Assembly (NCBI GenBank): GCA_000320605.2
Contig: KB445805.1
Span: 124,001 to 188,000, forward strand
Length of the DNA stretch: 64,000 nt
Direction of reading: 5' to 3'
Source: Gelatoporia subvermispora B
Lineage: Eukaryota; Basidiomycota; Agaricomycetes; Polyporales; Gelatoporiaceae
The translations under genes were made by a program, and so were the position numbers. The notes beneath the pieces are model-generated. The model saw nothing but the letters and a program-made list of their open reading frames with translations. It made no database searches and was not told the origin of the DNA. Shown here piece by piece: positions 33,067-45,211 of this stretch; the first letter of the stretch is position 1, and each line of letters starts with the position of its first letter.

Positions 33067-35440
33067 GAACGAACAGTCACCTTTTGATATCGTTTACACT
33101 CAGCCGTGCCGCCAGGAACAGACAGGCCCCATGGCGCGACGGTCGCGTCCACCCGCAGGAAGCACGGCACCCGTCACAGATGTCATCTCAAGCACCATGA
33201 TGGATGGAAGTTGAAACAAGAGGTCACCCTCGGCGAAAGTAGGGCACATACGCGGAAGAGGCCCATGCTGCCGATATGACGAAGCGAATGATTTGTTACT
33301 GATATAGCAAACCATTGCTCATTCCCAATCAATTGTTTTTCATCAAAATACATGTTGTCGGAATCTTGGATCTTCTTGATAGGCTGCCGCAGTCAGCAGT
33401 CTGGACGAGTAAAGTGGTCTGAGGTGTAATGGATCATACTTATGTCGTGCCGAAACGGATGCATTAACGGCGACCCAACGCCTCCGGGATCAGTGCGCTT
33501 GGTACGCGATAAGCTCGACATCGGTGTGCATCTGGTCTCGAGTCGTCGACGCGAGTATCAGCCGCCGTACGGTATCATTGTCTACGTCTCCCCAAGAAAC
33601 GTGAACATATATAGCAGTGCGCGAAACCAATAATATGCGGTTTACACGGACTGCGTCGACCGCGTTTGCGCTGCGTCTGCCAGTGACAACCGTTTTTCAG
33701 GCGCTGCCTTGTTGATGCATTATTCATGAGACAAACGTCAAGTTAGACTTACGTATATGTGATCAAAGTATCCGGCCGGTCCAGGCATGGAAATTGATGC
33801 TCAGCCGAGAGGCACTCTCTGGAGCCATGAAAATGAACTGCAGGGTTCGAGTTGCAGTGCTGCGCCGCTCGTCCCGCGCGCGAGCGGCCAGATCATCTAG
33901 TAGATGCCAAAAAAGGAGACGGAGTCCGAACTGGGATGATCTGTTGATTCTTTCGAATCTCATTTATTTTGCGGCTTTGAGAAACCTACATCTTCAGATT
34001 GTATAAAGATTCTAGGTGCACCAGCTTCCATGATACTGGTGTGAGATGATTTCGACGAACCTGCCAAGTTGTGCGTCTGTACGACGTACGTATGGGGACC
34101 TTCTGTAGTCCGCCCGGACATAACGCGGCATTGTCCGGCAGCGGGGTCATCCGCAGAACTCCGCCCGAACAATACATCGCCGACATTTTAGCAAATCTAC
34201 GCTCAGTGTCCGCGAGATGACAGGGAACCAACTATGCAGAGCGTTCCTAAAAAATGATACACTTCCGGCCGGTGTTCACTAGTACTAGGTCGTGTCCAGC
34301 GCTCTATATGACGCGGCCCTAGCATCTACCACATACCCATCAGACGGGCGCTGACATCTCTTTAGCTGAATTCCATCCTGACTACTGCTTCGCGAGAGAT
34401 ACGATCGGTGAAATGCGGAAGAGTTAAGGTTCTAACGGTGACTAGAGCTCCGTTATTCCCTCAGTCCCTTTCTCCGATGAGGAGCGAATAGGTCCGCTCC
34501 TCGCATCGCATGAATCTGACCTGCAACTGCATTGCACCCGGTCTATTGCATTCGCGCTGCACGCCTGGGATAGTTTTTTGCTGCCGCTCCTACCGATATC
34601 TCCATCACGGCAGCAGTGAATAGCGCGATTTCCGGAAAGCGGCTACAGATTTGTCTCGGCATCCAGGTTCGCACCCATACAGTGCCTCAAAGCAGTGATC
34701 TGCTAAATCTGTCGACCTACCACGATGTCCGAGTGGAGTGTTCCTTAGGTCAGCGTCAGCGATGCTCCCTGCTTTTGGGCAAGCGGCTCCGACATAGGGT
34801 TTTTTGGTGCCTTTTTACTGTTCATATTCCTCTGTTGGTTCTAATTCTCCCACATGACGGACATGTCCCGCTCAAACTGCGTTTGTGCCACATGAGGTCT
34901 ATGACTCCCATCTTCCTCTTCGACTGGGACAAGGCAGGCCCTTAGACGTGCCTGACGCGTGAATGGAGCCAGACACTACATTATGTCAAGAAGCCTGTTC
35001 CGCGCTTCGGCCGATGTCCCATCAAGGGTCACGCGTATCCCCCGTATGCACGTGGATGAGAAGGCCGGAGGTATCATGCTCTTTGCTCAGCACACCGGTG
35101 CCTGCAAAGCAGACTAAGACTTTCTTCAGCGCACGGCGGATTTTGTCCGAATGTCCAGCTGCTGCGGTGTATTCATCGGTTACTGTTCCTAGAATACTCC
35201 TGCGTCACCATGCGGAGATTAATCATAGACTGCGGTATATTTGAGTCCACTTCAATCAACTGTGATCGTGCACGCTGATTAGATATTCATACCCCAGGCA
35301 AAAATTGCGAAGTACTCGACACTCTCTAATGTCAAGATATGTGCGAGGTGCTTCTCATAGGCTCCGAGCATTTCCCACTCACATTGCGAATGTGCACCAA
35401 ATATTGCGATAATCCAGAAGCTCAAGCACTGATAGCCGTT

Positions 35441-36934
35441 TTCAGACTGACGGACGGGTTTTTACAAGAGTTGCGTACAGGCCGGGTTTCCGGCAGCTTC
35501 AAAAATACTTGCCCTGGACCTGGACGGGTATGGACAGCCGAATCCCGCTTGTTCGGGGTTGAGAGAGAGAGCCCTCCCACTGGTATAGAAAGAGCCGAAA
35601 GCTAAGAAAATCGAAGTAGGGCAAGGCATAATGAGCAGTCGTTGGTGTGATGCGTGTCTCGTCACAAGGATAACATGTGCAGACTCGACACTACACATAC
35701 GAATCGTACTTGCGGACAAACCCGGAATACTCCCCATGCTGCAAAATTTACCCATACGGACCAGCAAGCTTACTGAACGGAACGCTGTGCATTGCCTATC
35801 GAAGGTACCCACCGAACAGCCCGATCGAATTACGGTGTCTCGCAAAACCGCTGTCTGTTGTTGCACGTTGTGATTACATCATGTCAATATAAGCTTGGGG
35901 AGGCATACATCGGATATGTCTGAGGACAGCTTGATAACGTGCTTGATAACGTGCTGGGGCTTCCGTTGGTTCCTACGTCGTCATCGGCAGCGCATGCCTC
36001 GCGTCAAGGCCTGCACACTGCGACGGCTTCGAAGACAGCGCATGCGTGTTATGTCGGATCTGACTACCATAGATGCCACGCTTCCTTTGTAAAGATAAGA
36101 CGCTATAAGACGTCGACACCTTTGAGGTTGCAATGTAAACGTCGGAACGCGACGCGCTGACGCCCGATCACCCCAACGCGGTACCGTTGACCATGTCCCG
36201 TACCACGTAGCACCCTAGCAACGTGCAGTGCCACGTTGTGCAATGTACACAACCTAGGCTCGACTCTTACCTGCGGCCACCTACATTCGATGGTATGAGA
36301 ACTCGCCCTCAGAAATATAAGTCACAGCAGCTCCCGCGACTAGTCGTTTTGATGCCTACCCTCTCTCACCACAAAGGCGCACTCTGACCTCATCGCTTAA
36401 GCAGTAGGGTAGTCCCCGGCTCATCTTGGGGCGACTTGTGCTGCAGACAACGACGAGGGCCACAACTCCCTGCGGTGCGGCGAAAGTCACAGGACAGTCA
36501 GGCAACTACTTGATTGTGACCACGCTCGTCGCGAGTGAACATACGACCATCAAGACGAAGGCATGGCTTCGCGAAGTACCGCTAAGTCGCTTTCTTGTAG
36601 GAAGATGCTCACAGGGTAGGCCAGCGACGTGGAAGAGTATGGCGAGACCGCCCTCTGACTAGTCTCATGGGAGCACGGGGCGAGAACAAGACTCTTGAGA
36701 CGCTGGGTGACAACGTCGGAAAAGCCAAGATGAGCTTGCATTCTGTCTCACCTTCCAGTAAAGCCGTCTCACTTAACCTAGTCTGCGGTCGGGACACACT
36801 GTTGCTGTGGGTTTTGTCGGTCATACCACTTTTGGACTCTGTCAGCTGCTCGTCAAAGCCCGTCAAAGCAAGGGCCTTAGATAGAACGGCTTTTTTTTGA
36901 GCTCCCCTAGCCGGAGTAGCTGCGTTTTTTTGCC
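35441..36934. other. No supported gene
   Basis: Short frames only. A doubled 12-mer 'cttgataacgtg' lies near 35931-35956. A homopolymer T run at about 36890 precedes the foldback element. Confidence 0.5.
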
Positions 36935-37075
36935 CATCAGTAAAATCTCAACTTGACTTATAGCGTCTTATTTGCTTTCTTGGGTACTTATTGGGCGCCA
37001 ATAAAGCAAAAAGACGCTGACAAGTCCCATAAAGGTAAATAAGACGCGTTAAGATAACTTGAGATTTTGCTGATG
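36935..37075. mobile_element. Foldback / MITE-like element with 36-nt inverted ends
   Basis: The left end (36935-36970, starting catcagtaaaatctcaactt) and the right end (37040-37075) are inverted copies differing at only a few positions. Between them is a second, nested inverted repeat (gcgtcttatttgcttt against aaagcaaaaagacgc). The whole 141-nt unit can fold into a branched hairpin. It has no coding capacity. Size and structure fit a miniature inverted-repeat transposable element. I do not see a clear target-site duplication; the flanks are T-rich on the left and C-rich on the right. Confidence 0.6.
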
Positions 37076-37643
37076 CCCCCCCCTCTTTGGAGTCGAGCTG
37101 TGAATTAGCGACCCTACATTATGAAAGCTGAGGCAAAGAGAATCTCAACATGTGAATTTCGGTACTATGTCCCGTTGAATCCTAGATATGCTTTTAGTAT
37201 GCACCAGCTTAGACTAGTTCTCGGGAGTGCCCCCGAGAACAACACCCCGATTGCTCGTATCTTGGGGTGCCAACATGAGGTAAGAATGAGAACTCGGAGT
37301 AACACAGCCAAGACGCCCCCGTATCATGAGAGACTCCGGGAAGCTTGCTTCCGTCAGCAGTCGAACTTGGACCATTGAGATGTGTGATCATTTGCTTGCA
37401 GCAGACACTCTCGTCCTTTCCCTTCTCACGTTTACAGGCTTTGCTGCGGTTGCAAGACTTCAAGCTTCAAGTAGCGCTTAGCCTGAGCCCATACTAGTCG
37501 CCCGACGTTTTATACATCAGCCCCGGAGCACAACCTCCAATGGACACGTTGATATCGTCAATTTTTGGGGAAAGCCGCAGTAGGACACGTACAATTCTAG
37601 TCTAAAACACTCTGGGACACCAACGACTTTGACCTCCGTACAA

Positions 37644-39147
37644 TCATGAGTACCTGTAGCTCAACGATATGAACTTCCCTCTATCGAGTAATTTCACCAT
37701 CAACGTCGCCAGAACCGTGCTGCTATGCGGAACGTCTCCCTTAGCGACAAGCTTCACCCAATCCTGTACATCGCGCGCTGGGTATGACGAGTTCCTTAGG
37801 ACGAAATCAACCTGAACGCCCTGTACCTCTGGATATCTGAAACCGATAGTATCGCTTAGACAATGTGGTAGCAAAACGCATTCGATCTGTGGTGTCTCAC
37901 CTAGAAGTGAATCGAGAAAGGAGCTCCGTCCATATATTCCTCGATGACAGCCTCGAACGAATATTGTCTAGAGCTTGCTTCCTCAAGTCTTCCAAACCGT
38001 ACTAAACTCGTGAAAGTAAGCAAATAGTGCAGGTTCATCAGTGGATCAAACTCACCTTGTCTGCAAGACGGTACATTGATTTCGGAGAGCAGAGTGGAGC
38101 CGACCACGCGTCCTGAGGCTCCGGAGTGGTGACACCTTGGGACTTAAGGGGAGCAAATTTGACTTCACCGAAGTATATGTAGAATATGAGCGCTTGCCAC
38201 CTAAAATTCACGAAGTCAGTCGAGACTCAAGACATGTCATACGGTGATCTACGTCTTGTACGCTATATCCTGCACACATATCGTTCGCCCCTTACCGAAG
38301 ACCTGTAGCTCGGATGGTGGCATGTTCAGCGCGGAAACGTCAGTGACCTGTGACATAGGTGCGCTCTGCGATTCATTTCCGTGAGGAAGCTAGAACGCGA
38401 TGGCCACCAATTACATACCGAAGATATATTTCCGGGTGAAGGGCTGGAAGGAAGCGCCACTGCAGCATCCGCGACGCATGTGCTCGTATCACTAGGTCCC
38501 GCCAGGTCGTCCAAAGTCTCTTCAGCAGGAGCCTGTTCATTGTCGCAAGGCTGGGTCGCCACCGGCTCTGTTTCGAGATCAGGATCTTTTCCCTCCTGCT
38601 CATCTAGGTCGCTGTCCGATTCGTAATCGTAGTCATACACGAACTCCGATGACGCGCAAGGGTAGCCGGCACTGAGATTGGTGATTCCGCCTTCACGGAA
38701 AGCGCCAGAAAGTACTGCGTAATAAGATTGTGAGTGGATAGAGTTAGGACATGCAACAATGTACGGACATGCTTGGAAATATTGCGACGCATGTCTCAAC
38801 GCAATGCTATTAGCATACAGCGGCAGAGGCTTATCCACTCTCCCAGAGCTCCAGCGTCGGGAGAAGCAGTAGACCTTTGTATCGACGAAGATCCCACCCG
38901 TTATCAGGTGGTTATGGGCGGCTTGTATGACCTGTGTCTTGTTTGCAGTAGACGGCAGGCGGTCCAAGATTGCGTCCACCGCTACAAAATGGGCATCAAA
39001 AATAGGCATGACAGGAGACTCATCCTCGCCCTTCCCCTTCTTCATTTTTTTCTTCGCATTCCTCTTCGCGTTGTTGGGAATTCTACGGGCCGATTCTCCA
39101 ACCAGCCCCGTCGAGAGCGGCGATTCTGGTTGCAGGCTGACGTCCAT
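37644..39147 (-). CDS. BTB/POZ-domain protein C (acidic-insert family)
   Basis: The start at 39147 (MDVSLQPESPLSTGLVGESA) was chosen by alignment with paralogue D. A basic run (AKRNAKKKMKKGKG) precedes DAILDRLPSTANKTQVIQAA, the BTB core FVDTKVYCFSRRWSSG with PLYANSIALRHASQYFQA, and after an intron LLSGAFREGG. The acidic insert (YDYDYESDSDLDEQEG) follows, then GKGRTICVQDIAYKT|WQALIFYIYFGEVKFAP, CSPKSMYRLADK, RNIWTELLSRFTSR and YPEVQGVQVDFVLRNSSYP, ending at 37644. All joins are GT-AG and in phase. It is probably a nuclear or cytosolic adaptor of the BTB type; partner unknown. It is most similar to D (47.1 kb). It lies upstream of, and on the same strand as, nothing operon-like, but next to esterase-like E2. 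Confidence 0.78.
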
Positions 39148-40040
39148 CTGCAAAGCTGAGAGATTCGACGAGGGGAGGGCACAGAACATGCCAGGCGACC
39201 ACTGAATAAGCTCACAAAACTTAGAATTTATGTACGCCAGCGCGAGGTAGCCTCACGGCTTCACGGTGCCTCTGTACGTCAAGATAGGAGATCACATGGA
39301 TAGCCTATACAACAACACGCGACTGCTTCTTCGCTAACTCAGTCATGACAAGCCTTTGTGCTCGCTGCGCCTCACCTGGCCAGGCATTCATGATCTGACT
39401 GACCGTATGTTTTCGGCGGCATGTGTCGGATATATTTGACATACCCTGGTGGCAAAATTCAAGATTATCACTCCTCTCCACATTCCATTCATCGCGCGGG
39501 TGCATATGAAGTGGAGCTTCGACGCGCTGTCGAAATGACACTTGTACTCTTCACTTCACTCTTGCAATGCGGATGGGACTGAGCAAGAACATCTGGCAAT
39601 CCTGCGTCTTTGGATGATGCACTGATGAGCTGTGCAGTGCTATAACGAAGCGAATACAAGGGTCGTCGCTCTTATTCTCTCTCAAAAACTCAAAGTCAGT
39701 ATTGTCGACATACTTTTGGTATGGAGAGCGCTTCAAAAATAGCGACGTCCATGCGACACCGGGTATCAGACTCTGAGTTCGAAGGGTTTTGGAATATAAA
39801 CTAAAATTGAACGTCTGAGGCCTCGTGATATGTGCATACCGCGTGTCTCGCTAAGGAGACGTAAGACACATTCTCATTAAGTCAACTTGCGCCTCGTGGC
39901 ATCAAGCGCACAGCCGACAAGGAGTGTGACGACAATGTTTGTCCGTCTAAGCACCGGCTACTTATATCAGTTCCGTATGCCAACACGTAAAACCGTACAA
40001 AGGCTAAACAACACAGGAGGAAGGAGGTGATCTTGAGATC
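39148..40040. other. Intergenic between BTB-C and E2; no supported gene
   Basis: Only short frames. This region contains the BTB-C promoter and the E2 3' end. Confidence 0.5.
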
Positions 40041-42417
40041 TCACTCCGGGAACTGTATGTTCAGGGAGATCAGAAGATCGATCCCTTCGGCCCGGAATGT
40101 GTCGGGTTCTACGGTGAAGGAGGAATCGTTCTGAATATTGAGCTGGTGCGGTGCTGAAATCGTCCACTGAGGCCAGTCTATGCCAGTTCCATTGTTTGGG
40201 TTACCATGCGTCACAAAGCTCGCCAGACGGTCTGTCAGATCTCCGGGACCCCATATGTTCAACATGTCGCTCAGGTCGATCTATATCGAAGTCAGAGTCT
40301 CGCTTCACCCCATGTAAGAGGTTGAGACTCACAGCCCCAACGTAAGGGAACTTGAACTCCTTGCTCTCTGCAAAGGAGAAGAGGGCAAGATCAGTGTAAA
40401 CTATAATACCCACTTGGACGACTCACGGAACGACCAAGCGCCCTGGTGACCAGCGGTATGGTTGAGGAAGAAACGACGCTGCGAGTGGTACTCGATATCT
40501 CCAATAATCGCAGATAGCCGCTTGTACTGGGGCGTGATTGCGTACAGGTCTCCGGTGTCGAACGGGGAACCGTCGGCAGGATCCGAGGGATATAATGCGA
40601 AGATTTCCTCCACGGCTGACATCGGTACACCCGGAAGACCTTCCTCCATGAGCCACGCCGCAGTCTCATTGTCCGTTCTGAGGAGCAGCGTCAATACAAG
40701 CGATTGCAATTGCAGCTACGACTGACGTGATGGAGGTGAGATTGAGCGCTCCATCCGTGCCTTCATCCTGTGTGCACTGTGTTCCGACAGATGGAGCGGT
40801 TAGCACGGTCAATTAAGATGACGCTGATACTCACGCCGACCACAAATGGTACACGTGCTATCTTCCCTTGTTGGAGCAGGGTTTCAGGCTGCTCGGCGAT
40901 GAAGTCGTTATCGAGTACGACTTGCCAACGCTGGTAACGACTGTCAGCGCTTATAAGAGGCTTGAACAGATGGGGACCAATACCCCGAAGCGCTGCGCAG
41001 CTGGAGCTGCGAGCATTGCTTCATAGAGCTCATCGAAAGGCAACTGCCGCAGGCAGTCCAGAGAGTCGGTGCTATTCTGGCACGACGTTTGGTTGACAAG
41101 GATGTCGTACGTTCCTTGTAGCTCGCTGTAATTGTTAAGTGGGATGGGGAAGCCACTGTGCATCCAGACACCGCTGAAGAGGCCCTCTGAATCCCCGCCG
41201 TTGTTGAGCATCTGGAACGCCGCGGAGATACTGCCAGTATTCGCTCCCCATCTGTCGTATGTCAATACAAAAACCAATTGTGTATGTAGACGCCTCCGAC
41301 AACTTACATCGTGACCCTCGACTTATCGCCACCAAATTGGTATATGTACTGCTGAATCCATCGAAGCGCTTGTCGTTCTGTTTGATATGATCAATCAGCA
41401 CCCACGCTGACAAGATGACCTTAGACTCACGGTCACGCAATCCCAAGTTTGTAATACCTGCATCTTTGGCCTGCTGTCCGGGCAGAAACCCGAATGCTAT
41501 CCGAGCGGTAAGTGAATGTTGACATCTGGCTCATCGGCCAACATTTACCGTTCAACCTACGGAAAACGAAATTGTTATAGGGGGTGCTGATTCGTCGCCC
41601 AACTGGGTAGACATACCGGTGGTTTATAGCCACAAGTATCACGGGCTCATGGTTCTGCACAGACCGCTCCACGATCACGTTGCCATTATAGCTATGCGCA
41701 AAATTATCAGAGATCGTTGATAAGCTGTTATTATACACACAATGGAGAGCCACCCCATAGGAAGGAACCTGTGGTGATGGGATGCATGTAAGGAGTGATA
41801 CCGCGCCAGTGTTAGCGGAGAATTACCAAAAGTAATCCACTTGAGAGATGTGTTAATATTTGACTGCGGATGCGGAATGCGACGTGCTCACCATCACTAC
41901 CGGAAGGTTCGCACCCGGCTTTGTGCCAGCGGGTGCATATATGTCCAGATAAAGACCTGTCATGCTTTCAACACATCTATTATATTGTAGCTTGCCTGTG
42001 CTTACAGTCCTCAGATTGATTCACTTGCGGCGTGGGGAATATCGCAGAGAAAGCAGCCGAGAAAGCATCCAGGAAGGAAGCACCACCTGAGCCGATGACG
42101 TCGGAAATGTCCTGAGGACATACGGACGCAAAGTTCGTGGCATTATGGGTCCCTTGGTATGTTCCCAATGGCTGAGGCAGGCGGAAACGAAGATTGCCGA
42201 CGCTGGTGAAAGTGACTACGTTTTGCGCTCAGGATAGACTATCGCATGGCACTTACGGTGATTGGGCAAAAGGTATCCCTAGATATTGGTCAGTGTTGTT
42301 GACGCGTTTCCCTATGAACACGGCCTCATCTAGGGCGACAGAAGGCGAAGCTAATGCGGATGCAGATACCACTGCAGCAGCGGAGAGGGAACAGACAAGG
42401 AAGCTCAGTCCAAGCAT
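40041..42417 (-). CDS. E2: secreted carboxylesterase-like pseudoenzyme, twin of E1
   Basis: The start at 42417 (MLGLSFLVCSLSAAAVVSAS) is a signal peptide. Exons follow the E1 order: VNNTDQYLGIPFAQ, QPLGTYQGTHNATNFASVCP, micro-exon 41827-41839, SVQNHEPVILVAINHR, IWGANTGSISAAFQML, CLRQLPFDELYEAMLAAP, DEGTDGALN, GLPGVPMSAVEEIFALYPSD and WGPGDLTDRLASFVTHG, ending at 40041. The nucleophile Ser is Asn (codon 41241-41239), the His is Asp (40277-40275) and the oxyanion motif is TFGSF, all as in E1. Glu remains. The same losses in both twins mean they predate the segmental duplication. The open, spliceable frame with mostly mild substitutions argues that the protein is still selected. It would be secreted, about 530 residues, with N-glycosylation sites. 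Confidence 0.85.
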
Positions 42418-42477
42418 CGCCGGTTCACCAGAGGGCAGATGGCTCTTGCTTAAGAAGTTGGACCAGGTGAACGCGCA

Positions 42478-42483
42478 TTTTAT
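42478..42483 (-). promoter_or_regulatory. TATA box of E2
   Basis: On the minus strand TATAAA lies about 61-66 nt before the E2 ATG, at the position matching the E1 element. Confidence 0.5.
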
Positions 42484-44650
42484 AGTATCAGAACTAGCAA
42501 TTGCTTTTCAGAATCTCATACGAACTCGCGAGGTGGCGCCAGGAACAGACACATCCTGTGGCGCGACGGTCATGGCCCCTGTAGGAAGCATACCGTCCGC
42601 TACACCTGTCATCGAGCCTGATGGATGGAAGTCAGGTATAGCACAAGGGCACGCTTGACAGAAATAGGGAAAAGAGACCCGATATGACGAACGGAGGGCT
42701 TGGTTTATGTACAGCAAATCGCTCCAATTCCTTGAAGTGTGGAGTATCATAATTGGAGTCTGCAATCGACATTTTTGCTTTTGACTGTCAGAGTGACCAC
42801 CGTCAGCGACCTGGGCAAGTAAGATACTATGAGAAGCGATAGACTATTATGATGTCTGCATCGATCATACCTATGCCGTGCCTAAATGGAGCAATGACGG
42901 CGGCCCAACCCCGTCGGGATCAGTGCGCTCGGTGTGCATCAAGTTCGAGATTGGTGTGCATATGTTCTGTCGAGCGCCACGCAAGAAGCAACCGCTGCAT
43001 TGTATGATACTTTGAAGTGCGCCAAGAAGTATAGTATATAGTGAAGTACACTGAAACCGGTCTGTAGCCTAGACGGGCAACATCGGCCGCCATCTTGCGC
43101 CTGCCAGTGGCGTCCACGTTACAGCCGCTGCCTGTCAATGCATTTATCGCACATAAGATAGACAGAAGGCAGACCTATCATTTAATCGGCATAAGGAATG
43201 AACATCACGCTCGGCGGAGAGGTGTCCCCTGGAATCAGGAAAATGGGATCGCAGTTGAAATCGTAGCGCTGAATTCTTCCAGCGTGAGAACAGACATGTC
43301 ATCCGACTGTTCAATTAGACTCTATAATTTCCCAAACAGGAGACGGAGTCCGAACTGCGGTTTTGAATTTTATTCACTTTGCCACGCCTCTCAAAAATCA
43401 CCATCCATAAAACGGAGATTGATCGAGGAGTATCATGGACAAGCTTCCATGCGACTGGTATGAGGTGATCCCGACCGACTTTCAGGGGTTATACGCATGG
43501 GGGACCTTTCTGCAGTCCGCCGAAGCATATGTAGACCTGTCCTCGGCAGCGGGGTCACCCACAAAACTCCGCCCGAGAAATATATCGCCGACATTGTACG
43601 ATTGGACGCTTAGTAGAACAAAACTAAGATGGTAGTTCATGTGCTGGGGTTCTATAGAGTCCTGATGACTCCTCGCCGCACCGCAGTTATCTCCTGACGA
43701 GATAGATAGGGCAATGTTCATCGCATGAATCTGACAGATGACGTCACGAGACCTTGTTTGCATTAGTACCGTATGCCTGAGATTACCCTTGCTACTGCTC
43801 CTGATGCTAGCGATAGTCTGTAGTACTACGCTAGTAGTGAACCGCACGCACAAAGTGCTTCAAAAGCTCGGTCTCAGCAATGATGGCCTTCTAAATTTGT
43901 CGACATACCACGACAACAAAGAGGGTTGTTCTTTAGGTCGGCGTCATCAGCGCTTTGACGCAGGGATTCTTTTGCTCCTGTTCATCTTCCTCAAATGATT
44001 CGATTTGACTCGCACTGACATTACGGACATGTCTCGCCCGCGCAGCATTTGTATTGCCTGAGGACGAGAACCATTAGTCTTTTTGACAACGAGAACAAGG
44101 AAGAATCAAGGGCCCTTTACATGGGTCTGTCACCTGAACGGAGTGATATACCACATTGTGTCAAAAAGTCTATGCCGTGCTACATTCGGTGTCCCATCAT
44201 AGGTCACTCGCGCATCCTTCATATGTACATGAATGGAGAGCCCACAGCTACTGCGTGGCCAGCAGACGCAAACCTATATATTGTTCAGACTAGGACACCC
44301 TTCATCATACATCATAGGGTGAATCTCTTCCAGGCGTTCAAGTGTCGCGGTAATCGGGTCCCTTATCCAAAATATCCCGTATCGTTGTTCGGATCACTTA
44401 TCAGGTACTGCAGCATTGCCTGGACATTTCTAACAGAATCGACAGCTAAAAGCCGATGACATTGATCATTCACGAACTGCGTTCGCTCACCAGATTTAGA
44501 TATCCGTACCCCAGGTAGGCATATCGAAGTGCTGTAGCGCTTTCAATGTCGCATTATATGCGGGGTACTTTTCACAGGCTCCACACATCTCTCCCTCGCA
44601 TCGAGAACGTGCATCAGACTGATGACGAAACTCCAGCGCTGAGACACATC

Positions 44651-45211
44651 AGGTAGAATAAAGTGATGTACGTCTGGTTATATAGGCAATCCGTATAGAC
44701 CCGATACTGCGTACCACACCTATCATGTTTACGGCGAAACATAAATCGTTATCTGTGCCTTTTCCTTGGCTCAGAACGTTGATGTCTGTTCTCGAAGATA
44801 CGAGACGCTGACCAACAAGCTCAACAAATAAATGGATGTACATTGCCCGACTGGCACGCGCGTCATGTTTCTCTCTGAGGAAGGTGTCGACGCCCTCGAA
44901 GTTTGTGTAAGTCTTACAATTGTCACTGCTATGAGATAAAGAAACTAACGTTCCTCCGAGGCTTGCCCGTCCCGCATCGCTGCGACGGTGCGATCATGAC
45001 GATGCCTCCGTTGGGCGCTTGGTGCCATGGGGTGCAGGTTTGGGCGCCTGTGCTATGACGTAGCCCCGCCAGCTCGAGACAGCGTTCGTCCTGACAGTCA
45101 CCTCCGCCTACATGATGCGTCCACTTCTTGGTTCGTTTGTTGTCTGTAACGACCATCATCTCTGCATCCTCCGCGATTCCCGAGACTCTCAGCAAAGAGT
45201 GAAGCTAAAAG
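44651..45211. other. Intergenic upstream of the mitochondrial-type gene
   Basis: A minus-strand frame of 88 codons (44929-45195) starts only 17 nt from the divergent ATG at 45212 and has no recognised motif. No gene is claimed. Confidence 0.45.

Larger units (their letters stand above)
30606..35440. repeat. Segmental duplication, copy 1 (E1 and its upstream flank)
   Basis: E1 and about 2.4 kb upstream of it match, in the same order and orientation, the segment 40041-44650. Coding exons are nearly identical. Anchors in the non-coding flank include 'gatgcattaacggcgaccc' (near 33460), 'ggagacggagtccgaact' (near 33920), 'aactccgcccgaacaatac' (near 34157) and 'gtcgacctaccacgatg' (near 34710). The flank is much more diverged than the exons. 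Confidence 0.8.
40041..44650. repeat. Segmental duplication, copy 2 (E2 and its upstream flank)
   Basis: This is the partner of 30606-35440. Matching flank anchors are 'gatcagtgcgctcggtgtg' (near 42920), 'ggagacggagtccgaact' (near 43341), 'aactccgcccgagaaatat' (near 43566), 'gtcgacataccacgac' (near 43900) and the stretch around 44490-44640. The two copies are about 9.4 kb apart and in the same orientation, with BTB-C and the foldback element between them. Confidence 0.8.

Noticed and set aside
44929..45195. 88-codon minus-strand frame with a possible following intron
   Set aside because: Starts 17 nt from the divergent ATG at 45212, leaving no room for two promoters; no recognised sequence.
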